This document shows, one piece after another, positions 55,640 through 64,000 of a stretch of 64,000 bases of DNA. Below the pieces are notes generated by a model. That model did not search any database. It saw only the letters and a program-made list of their open reading frames with translations, and was not told the origin of the DNA. The position numbers and the translations under genes are program-made. This DNA comes from Massospora cicadina (lineage: Eukaryota; Entomophthoromycota; Entomophthoromycetes; Entomophthorales; Entomophthoraceae). How positions within the stretch are numbered: the first letter of the stretch is position 1; the number at the start of each line of letters is the position of its first letter. The DNA lies in the NCBI GenBank assembly GCA_022478985.1, contig JAKSZP010009629.1:1-64000 (forward strand). The letters are read 5' to 3'.

Positions 55640-58600
55640 TATTCTCTACCAAACCTCAACCAGGGGAGGGGATTGGGGCCCTGCAGGGAAATTTTTAAAA
55701 AAATTCTGGTGAAGTATTGGTGGATCAGAGTCCAAATCTGAATCAACCAGCGAAAGCCAAGGGCCCAAATTGGCAGGTCAACACCAAAAATATTTTTGAC
55801 TGTGATGGAGAAAATATTCATCAACACTAAACTTGATTGCTCAAACAAAATGTTAGGGAAAATATCCAACAAAGACCAGTCAGGGGGATAGATTCCCGAT
55901 AATATTTAACCCAAAAAACTGAGTGACCCATTGAGGACAATCCCCAACAAGTTATCAGGGAAATTCCCCAAAAAATACCAGTTGATAGGGGGCAAAATCA
56001 GCCTAAAATTAATCTGCAAGCCTGAGTGAACCATTGGGGGTCATCCTCAATGGGGGAGGAGTATCAGAAACCAAATATGAAGGATTGGATGCCCAGGAAA
56101 GTTCATCCCAAAAATTAAAAATGCAGCTGGAAGGGGCCAAAACCCCAACCACAGTCAAGTCATCACCAAGAACCCTGGTTAATTATACTCCCATCCAGAA
56201 GGATATGTTAGCACACCACAGAATGTCCTATCTTAAAATTAAGAAATGGGAGACCCTAAAATTCCCATACTCAACAGCGACACAGTAGATCTCAAAAAAC
56301 ACTACACCCACTATCACAGCCATCTGTTGAGACCATAAGTTCTCCACAAAAGCCGCCAGGCACTGGCTCAACAAAAAGTTATTGCTCAAAATGATGAAGT
56401 ACTTCAAATCGTTGAGGATCTGAAATGAGGACACCTTGGAGTGGATGAAACTCCCTCAACTACAAAACAATTAAAACTGTCAATTAGGAAGCCTTGAAGC
56501 CAGTGGATGTAAAGGCATGGATGACAGCCAGAATTAACCTCCTTAATGCAATGAAGTACATTAGGGATGACATACCAGCGAAATTCTTACAGGCCGTCAG
56601 GAGCTCAGGTTGTACCCCAACAGAATTAATTGATTACATAAAACAGTTTGTGAACATTTTAACTGCCATCGAATGGGCTCAACATACCATTTCATTTGAT
56701 AGCATGCTGGAATGGTACAATACCATATTTCTACCCAGAGGAAGCACTGCCATGGATTGCAGCCAGTTTCAAGGCCACCAAGGTCTTACACTGGCTGTAC
56801 ACCCATATCCCACCAGCCACAGCATCTGACTTGAAAGCGGGCTGGTTGAAGGAGAAGGCAGTGGAGTGTGGGCTCTTTCGGGATTGGTCGCAGGAAGAGG
56901 CCATCGACTGGTCTTCTGATGGGTTCACCCCTTTGAAATAAAATACTTATTCCACGCAGGGGCCGATACCAATCAAGTTTGAGTGTGGGTGAATCTGAGG
57001 GTGACAAAGCTGATTCATTAAACTCTTTGGGGCCAGATGTTCCCTTTGTGAAATGGAAAATTTGGCGTGACGTTGCCACACTGGTCAAAGCTGCAGATTG
57101 AGACACCGTGGGGTTCACCTCCAAGCCAGCTCAACCATGGATGGAACATGAAATTTCACCACAGGCGGCAACAGCAATGAAAGTGGTTATGACCCCTGAT
57201 CTGAACCAGTAATGGCTTAAAGCTGGAATCTGAATTGAAACCAACCAGTACTGGAAACAATTCTTCCTAGAACCATTGGTAGCTGCTCCATACGCCACCA
57301 AAGAATTGCCTCATCAGGAGACTTCCAATTGTGCAAATGGGAGTGCTGGCTGCCATGGTACACATTTTCATGGATGGCAGATGGAACAGTGTAACAGTAA
57401 GGGACTGAAGCCAGCGTAGTTCAAATATTCTGGAATCCCTACAACAGTACCTGCACCCAACATGCGGGCCAGAATCCACCCGCCTATGGTACAAATTGGG
57501 ATTTTCGCCAATGGATGCCCTCAATTGGAAAAATCTAGAGTTTTGGCGCACAAATGGCTAGAAGCATCAACTGACAAGAAATTAGCATACGCCAGGTCAA
57601 GGCGTTCCTCAATTGGGGTTTCAGCCTTGATAGATCATTAAGATGGATAATGAAATGCAAGACTTCCGCCAGGTACCCAAGCCAAATCCAAAATCCAAGC
57701 TGTACAGCGCAGCAGCGGCTCAAACTGACGAAAACTCATGGAACGAGGTAGGTTTTCAAATTGAGCACATCTGCCAAATGATCAATGGAGGCTTCATGGA
57801 CTTCTAGGCACCCAAATCATATATGAAGGATGCAATCTGAATCCACTTGCAGCTGGTAGAGGAGTGGGTTAACCTGATAACGTCAATTTAACAGGAGCTC
57901 AACGAGGTTCTGACAGGGGGATTTGACCACCACTGGGTACCCAAATGGCTTACATTGACATAGCAATCCCAGGCAAACTAGATTAAAAAAGTCCTCGAGG
58001 TTGGCATTAAATATAAGGGAGTTTACTTATGAATGAAACTGATTAGGTATGCAAACCAGACCGCATGATGGGTGACATTCCAAAATCTCCTGACTGATTG
58101 AGAGAAGGAATGGGTGCACAGTGCAATCCAGACCAGATTATCATAATATAGGGAAGTATGAGAATTTCTGGTAATCCAGAGTCAATTATATCATAAAGTG
58201 CCTTTGCCCTCAAACCATCAAAGCGCTCTATGAACTTGAGCTGTGGATGAAACCAAACAATATTGCCCTACCCATACATCCATCTGCCCAGTTTAAGTAA
58301 AGTTGAGATTATAAGTCGAGCAAGAGGATGCAAAACAAGTGTGCTAGTTCTGCTACCAGACAAAAACACATTGGTCCAATGCCACCATTGAAAAGGGAAG
58401 ACCCCTTGTGAGTGTGAATATGACCCTGTTGGTGGGGTCATAAAAGTATGAACAAAAACCTTCCTTTGACCAAAGAACAAGGATTGGATTCCACGTAACC
58501 TAACAGAGGCCGCAGATATGAAATTCCAACAACAGGAGGTGGATTTCTCCCATAGGGATGCATGAAAGCGATAAGCAGTCAAATGACCCAATGTGGACGA

Positions 58601-58750
58601 TGAGCCCTTCATGAACCCAAATCCTGAAACCTATAAAACGGATGAAGGAAAGAGCCCCAAATTAATTGCACCACACCCATTCCAAGCAGAATAGATGATC
58701 CAGGAAGAAGAATGATGGCAGAAGGTGAACCCAAAAAAATCTCCAAAAAG
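55640..58750 (+). pseudogene. LINE D ORF1-like region, broken
   Basis: About 3 kb of + strand sequence with open pieces at 56034-56288, 56494-56829 and 56696-56941 and many shorter ones. Readings such as VKAWMTARINLLNAMKYIRD and EKAVECGLFRDWSQEEAIDW look like genuine protein. Near 58335-58380 a reading C-stop-FCYQTKTHWSNAT resembles a CCHC knuckle with the last Cys lost. Its place just before an endonuclease fits ORF1, but it is long for one, and no RRM-like segment was found. Confidence 0.4.
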
Positions 58751-59384
58751 ATGGTCAGCACAAAAAGCTAATTCAGTGATAACTAGAGCCCAATAAGTCA
58801 AAAGTGAACAAGAAGTCAACTTGGAAATTGTTGACGAATAAAACCAAGGAGACTACCAAACAAACAACGGAGCTGACAAAATTGGCAAAGTCAACTGATC
58901 AAAATCTGACGAAAAAAACTAGATTTACCAAAAAACCTAACAATGAGGGGGAACTGATTCACAGTTGAAGGGGAATCCGCCGCACTGCCAGTAGGGACAA
59001 AGGCGCCCCTGGAATGGTAATAAAACCGTCCCCATTACCCATTGATATGGAGACAGGGATGGAGACTGAATTCCTAGTATGCAAAAATCCCAGTAATATT
59101 ATACCAGTACTGACTAACTGACCCCAAAAGCTGAGCAATATCCCTGCCCATCCTTGATGACACCATCCGTTTCTAACCAAACTTCCGTTCCCAACTCCAT
59201 GCACAGCCCAGAAATACCAGACCTTATACCCATGGGTCAGGCAGCTGTAAATAAAGATTGTGATTACAAATTCTTGGGGGATGGCAAGCATACAAACAAC
59301 AAGGCGAAAGCTTCATCACTAAAAAACTAATATAATATTGACTTAAATTTAATATCAGAAACACAAGCAGGTAACTAAAAGGAG

Positions 59385-59960
59385 ATGGTGCAAATCTCAA
59401 ACTGTGATGTGACAAAACACCTGTGGTTCTGTCAAATAGGCTGTCAAGCCCTCTGGACAGATCATGTGGTGATTGTTGCGCTGAACATGACAATAGACTT
59501 GGTATTCATGGAGGAAACTCAGGATGAAAGGATCTTAATATCAACCGCTACAAATAGGGAAACTGGCAAAAGCCTTAGTTTGGTGTCTGTCTATGCCCTG
59601 CCAAAGCCCCAAAAAACCTACTTTTTTGTAATTATATATTGAAGTACCAACCAAGGCGATAACAGTTATAGTAAAAGACCTGAACTGTTGTACAAACGGG
59701 AGTTGGGATATATTCTCAACAAGAGAAAGCCTCAACTGTAAGGCCAATGATATGCTAGGTTACCTAGTCAAATCAGGGATGTGCCTCACAATCAACGATG
59801 AGGATGATAATCTGGACAACCTAATGTGGTGGTCATATGACTCTGCCAGGACCCACAGACTGGTTTGTAGTTGGATTAAATATTGGTTTCATCCAATATC
59901 AAGCCGTTGACAACCAACAGCAAGACCAGTATAATTCTGAGAGTGACCACATGATTGTCC
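59385..59960 (+). pseudogene. LINE D endonuclease, broken
   Basis: An 85-codon ORF (59385-59642) reads LNMTIDLVFMEETQDERI, with the E-T/E active-site pattern (normally Q-E-T). After a frame change DLNCCTNGSWDIFSTRESLN near 59678-59740 matches the G-D-x-N motif with its Gly lost, and MWWSYDSARTHRLVCSWIKY near 59827-59885 matches the R-x-D/L-D-x-I...SDH region. Stops and shifts break the frame. Confidence 0.6.
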
Positions 59961-60179
59961 GTGTGGACATTGATCTTAATGAACCCCCAAGGAACTGAGA
60001 ATGGCAGTTGGCACCAGCCACGCTGAGAGATAGGGAGTGGCACCAGACTATAGAAGCAGGACTAGATGACTGGTCACATATCTAGCTTGTCACCCAGAGA
60101 TAGATCCTCTGGAAAGATGGGTCCAGATTAAAGAAAATAGTAGGCCTGATAATATGAGGTTTGAGAAAAAAACTACCTA

Positions 60180-60940
60180 AAAGCAAACTGCCACTACAAA
60201 ACAACTGAAAGATGCACTGGAGAGTTTAAAACTCTTCCAGCGGGACATCCAAGAATGGTGGAGCAAATACAAAAGAACTCATAAATGGTATCAGGCCTTA
60301 ATGGCCAAACAAGACATGGAGTGATGGGTTAACGCCACCTACCAATATCAGAGCCTAGTGGGAACAATGACCAAAAAGGACCTGTCGCTTCTCAAGAAAA
60401 TCTGAACCAAGGCTAAGATACATAAGGTAGAGATGACAACAGGGAAAGTAACAACGGACCTGGAAACAATCAAGAATGAGATTGAAAATTCTACGGCAAG
60501 ATATTCCAACAATGAGAGACAAGTTAAATGGTGACAGAAGCCCTAATTAACCTGGCCAAGATGTCACTAGGGGCCTATATGCTGGAAGATGTTACTATCT
60601 TGTCTGCCAACATTTTGACTGATGAAGTCAAACGTGCGCTAAGACTTGCTGAAGATGAAAGCACCAGGCCTTAATAACATGTGCACAGAAGTTTACAGCG
60701 CATTCAGAAACTGCATTGCACCAGAGCTCAGATTCTCTTTAACTACTGCCTGAAAAATGGACAACAAATCTCGGGAAGCTGGGAGACCCAAATTGTGCTC
60801 TTGTACAAAAAGGGACTTCAATGCCAACTCCAGAACTAGTGCCCAATTATTCCAATTAATGCTGACTACAAGCTGCTCATGCACATCTCATCACATTGGC
60901 TAATGGCGATGAAACCATGTGCTTAATGGTTAAATGGACC
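60180..60940 (+). pseudogene. LINE D RT start, truncated
   Basis: The linker contains WWSKYKRTHKWYQALMAKQ near 60253. APGLNNMCTEVYSAF near 60662 corresponds to the S-P-G-P-D-G-x-x-x-E-F/Y motif at the start of LINE RT. LLYKKG...INADYKLL near 60803-60880 is the K-K-G-D...R-P-I...N-x-D-Y-K region. The sequence then breaks off near 60940 with no catalytic YADD motif. Confidence 0.65.
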
Positions 60941-61988
60941 TAGATTGTCAGGTAATTTGATAGGGGAAATAATTGTTGGAAATTGACTATGGGCTCTTCT
61001 AGTTGGCAGGCTAACCAGTATGAAGACTGGTCAGCCTTGCCATTTTGCCTTAGGCGACAAGGCCAGAAGCACTGGATAACCCCTTGGCATCTCACCTGCA
61101 CCATTTGGGGTTCCCCTAACCTATAATACAACCAACGAAATAAATATAAACTTATAAAAAAAGGTAGATAGGCAAAGGCAGATATTTATTGAAAGGGAAG
61201 CGCCAGGTATTTATACTATTTACAAAAGGGCTACCGTGTTCACCGCTGACCTATTGGCTCTTCCAGGCAACTACTCTTCTTCTTCTTCTACATTATACTC
61301 TTCCCTGGCGTCAACCCTCTTGCTCTATCCTTCCTGATGTCTGAATTAGTTTTGACTCATCCTCGTCCTTAAGTCACTGATGAGCCATATAATTAAATAA
61401 TTTAATTAAACGTAAAATTTGGCTTTGACCTTCAAGTTGATATAAATGCACTGGAAACAACTTCAATCACTCGCTTTGACTCAGAATATCTCAGCATCTT
61501 GCCAACATCATTTCTCATCTTATCTTAATTATTTAATTATAATAAATGAGGCACCAGAAACAACTTTGGCCTCCTCAAACTCATGATTGTCAGATCCGCC
61601 AACCTTGGATTATTATTATAGGCAGTGAATTCATAGATGAACAATTGAAGCGAATATATCAGCTTTCCACCATAATCCCACAACGGACCACAAATGGTTG
61701 TTGGCATCAAACACTGATTCTGCTGACTGATACCAATTGGATCATCCTCAGCTATTAGTCACTGGTGATCCTTATACTAATTCATGGCCACTGATTGGCC
61801 TTACACAAACCTAATTCTAAGCTCAGTGGAATACTAATTTTGGCTCAACCTAAATTGGGGAGCAACTAACCAGCAATCATATTAAATGACACTAAATTCA
61901 GTCAAGAAACCATTCCACCAGAATTGGCCATTTCATCCCAAATAACATTAAATCATTGGAGGATTCCATCTGGTTAAAATTCTAACAA
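60941..61988. other. Unassigned sequence between LINE D and the G4 LTR
   Basis: No coding signal. It begins TGTCAGGTAATTTGATAGGG at 60948, which could open a further LTR, but I found no matching end or duplication. A short CTT run is at 61271-61285. Confidence 0.35.
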
Positions 61989-62818
61989 TAATGTTAGCTG
62001 ATGCTAATTTATTATGTATCATATCAAAATTATCAGTGATTATAGACTAAAAATATCCTAAGTATATTCAAACTTGGGATTTGTGTCCTAGCAATTCCGC
62101 TTAATAATATTTGACTATGATGACATGGGCCAGGGGCTTTGTTGGTTAAGTCAGACTTAATAATAGGTGACTTGATGACTCGGGCATGTGGGCTTTGTGG
62201 TCTATGTCAAAATAGCTTTTAGTGTCAATTGAGTTTTGATTGTTTTTATTACTAATTAGTGATATTAATCGCCTTGGTATGTGCTGCTGATTTCTTGAGA
62301 AAAGCATTAGTTCAGCTATTTGCAGATGCGTCAGAAATGCTGTCTTGAGATAATATGAGTTTGACACTGACCCTGGGGCCATGTGAGATGCCCCAAATCA
62401 AAAAGATTGTAGACCCTCAGATGAACTTATTATGTTTTTCTCTGACTAAGTGCCATTGAAAAGGAGGCGTCATGGGTAAGATGTAATTAACATTGAACCC
62501 TATAAATTATCTTTAAGTTAATACTAATAAAATACAATTGTTTATCACTACAAGTTAATTGCTTAATATACAAACTTTTTCTATTTAATACTTTTTCATT
62601 GTATTAAGTTGAGAAATTACTTGGGATCAGAAGGATCAGGGAAGCGAGCCATTGTCCAAGTAAACAACAGAAGAATACAGCTTTGAAGTATCATTTCCAA
62701 GCAGTTTATATCTTGACTATTGTCACCATCTGGTTTATTGTCTCCATACAATAGATGCTCGAAACTCCAGTTTATTTCTGAAGAAAAACTAGCCCATCTG
62801 AAGTAGGACAAAACTTTA
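61989..62818 (+). repeat. G4 5' LTR
   Basis: An approximately 830 bp LTR beginning near TGTTAGCTGATGCTAA. A near-copy lies in inverted orientation at 885-1712, which defines its extent. A primer-binding-site candidate and gag follow directly, which identifies it as the 5' LTR of a + strand gypsy element running off the window. Confidence 0.7.
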
Positions 62819-62823
62819 ATAAG

Positions 62824-62841
62824 TGGCGCCCATGGCTGGGA
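62824..62841 (+). promoter_or_regulatory. G4 primer-binding site candidate
   Basis: TGGCGCCCATGGCTGGGA lies a few bases after the LTR end; the TGGCGCC start is a common retroelement primer-binding-site form. The tRNA was not identified. Confidence 0.5.
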
Positions 62842-62928
62842 ATGCAGATGCTGACCATGCTGAGCAGAGGAGAAACCCTTGACTATATCAATTTTTAAGG
62901 ATAAATTTACAAAAAAAATCAAGACCAA

Positions 62929-64000
62929 GTGGTTATAATGAGTCATCAAATTGATAATTTTCACCAAAGAAGATTTTTTATTAATGAGACAAATAATGCT
63001 CTACATAAAGAAGTGAATGATCTAAATAAAATAATCAGAGATAAAGATCAAGTGATTTCTGCTCTTCAATATCAAATGACCAATCTGAATGAGAAAAATA
63101 GCAATATTAAAAGATTGGGATGATGGTCAAAGCCAGCACGCCCAAAGCGATTCTACTGAAAATGATGCCTCTGAACGTTATGAGATTAATTTTAGCCACA
63201 TTGGCAATTGCCACGTAGAATGGTTGCTTTGTCCAACCCTAGTTCCTCTAACTGTGGCACAGCGCCTCAGCGCCCTGATACGCTTGGTTCAAGCCAGCAG
63301 AGAAGTAATTGAAATGCTCATGAGCATAAGAATGATAATTACAAACCATCAAACCTGCATGCTTTTAATAAGAATGGAAATATAATCACTTTTAATAAAC
63401 GCTTAGAAATGGCTATGTATAGGGCTAGTGACCGTAACAAAGTGACCACTATGATCAACTGCTTAGATGAATGGAGTATTGAGTTAATTATGCCTCATTT
63501 GGATGAAAAACCCAACCTATGCCAAAGTTAAAGGGGCCGTGCTTCATGAATTTGGAGGTTCATAATGAATGTCAACTAGAAAATTCAAATCCATGAATAT
63601 CAGCTTAGATAAAGATGAAACAATTGATGAATTTTCAGATTGATTCTATCATGAAGCTCAAGTCCTTTTAGGTGCAAAGGCTATGATTGATCTTTATGCT
63701 AAGATTGCATCATAACATGCAGTAAAATCTTACCAAAATTTGTAAAACACCTTATTGTCTGCTTTTGTGCAAAACCTTGCAACGTCTGAATTGGTTGTTT
63801 ATCTGCGTGGATGCTCACAAGATAGTGTCCTCCCAATACAGGATACAGATCAGGACCTGATGCCTCTGTTGGAAAACCTACAATACCAATAATACTGACA
63901 GTGATCCATCTGTGAAAACTGAGCAAACCTTAAATACTAGGGCCTCATGTCCATTAATTAAGATTACTTGCTATAACTGCAATTGTAAGGGACACTATGC
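62929..64000 (+). pseudogene. G4 gag, broken, runs off the window
   Basis: Gag of a gypsy element. A 64-codon ORF from 62929 has a heptad-like helical stretch (LHKEVNDLNKIIRDKDQVIS) and a stop at 63121. The reading continues in another frame from 63089 and then in pieces, including FYHEAQVLLGAKAMIDLYAK near 63645, similar to the gag core of G2. At the very end (63968-64000) the frame reads ITCYNCNCKGHYA, the first part of a CCHC zinc knuckle, cut by the window edge. Confidence 0.68.

Larger units (their letters stand above)
54045..60940 (+). mobile_element. LINE D, decayed and lacking most of RT
   Basis: Starts at about 54045 with ACTTTCTCTCGCAAAGCTCACTTTT, a 5' motif like that of LINE A. 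A short tandem repeat lies in the leader, then a long ORF1-like region with a degenerate zinc knuckle (to about 58750), endonuclease at 59.39-59.96 kb, and the start of RT at 60.2-60.93 kb. It stops abruptly in RT. Loss of the 3' end is unusual for a LINE, since incomplete reverse transcription removes the 5' end, so a later deletion or rearrangement is likely. A minus-strand ORF at 55.07-55.58 kb may mark an insertion. Confidence 0.6.

Noticed and set aside
60948..61550. Solo LTR starting TGTCAGGTAATTTGATAGGG
   Set aside because: No matching CA end, partner or 5 bp duplication was found, so it is only noted in the unassigned stretch.
1..64000. Alternative genetic code with UGA read as Trp
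   Set aside because: Several Trp codons are replaced by TGA, but TAG replaces Trp at other sites, TAA also occurs, and frameshifts are common. Pseudogene decay explains all of these.

Overview
The window looks like a piece of a repeat-packed, AT-rich eukaryotic nuclear genome. I find no host gene in 64 kb: no intact non-transposon ORF, rRNA, functional tRNA or CRISPR. Nearly everything I can recognise is retrotransposon. There are non-LTR (LINE) elements with an RRM-like/CCHC ORF1 and an ORF2 carrying AP endonuclease, reverse transcriptase (RT) and a C-terminal zinc finger, and there are Ty3/gypsy-type LTR elements. The mix of L1/Tx1/Tad-like LINEs with gypsy elements, and nonsense changes that are mostly G:C to A:T, fit a fungus with a large repetitive genome. 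That assignment is inference; no lineage marker gene is present.

The layout is a nest. LINE family A occurs four times on the + strand: A1 (2435-7710, decayed), A2 (11329-16597, a diverged subfamily), A3 (25698-30977) and A4 (42079-47359). A3 and A4 are very similar to each other, and every copy has a recognisable target-site duplication (TSD). A + strand gypsy element, here called H, starts near 8001 (candidate LTR) with gag and protease up to 11188. It is interrupted by a complete minus-strand gypsy element G2 (11189-23387), whose low-coordinate LTR is itself split by A2. H resumes with RT, RNase H and integrase at 23388-25697, is split again by A3, resumes at 30995, is split by a 0.67 kb hairpin-rich element with terminal inverted repeats (31154-31822), and ends with an integrase GPY/F-like stretch and a candidate 3' LTR near 32335.

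From about 33.2 kb a third, very decayed LINE (C) gives ORF1 and endonuclease, with its RT only at 48.0-50.7 kb. Between them lie a 48-50 bp minisatellite, a dispersed repeat, LINE B (36024-42061, GC-rich and comparatively well preserved) and LINE A4. B and A4 sit back to back on the same target, leaving three copies of one 16-18 bp sequence. On the minus strand at 51359-52576 is a compact 1.2 kb element (E) with a 313-codon open ORF and a 3' end matching LINE A's, a likely parasite of LINE A. A decayed LINE D fills 54.0-60.9 kb. The window ends in the 5' LTR, primer-binding site and gag of another gypsy element (G4, 61989 onward). An inverted copy of its LTR lies at 885-1712.

The most interesting biology is in the element relationships. 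A3 and A4 inserted independently yet share the same ORF2-killing lesions, so they were probably copied in trans. E carries a LINE A tail. Several LINE families share a 5'-terminal motif. The hairpin-rich element at 31.15-31.82 kb is unclassified. Identity percentages and database affiliations were not computed; calls rest on reading motifs and comparing copies by eye.
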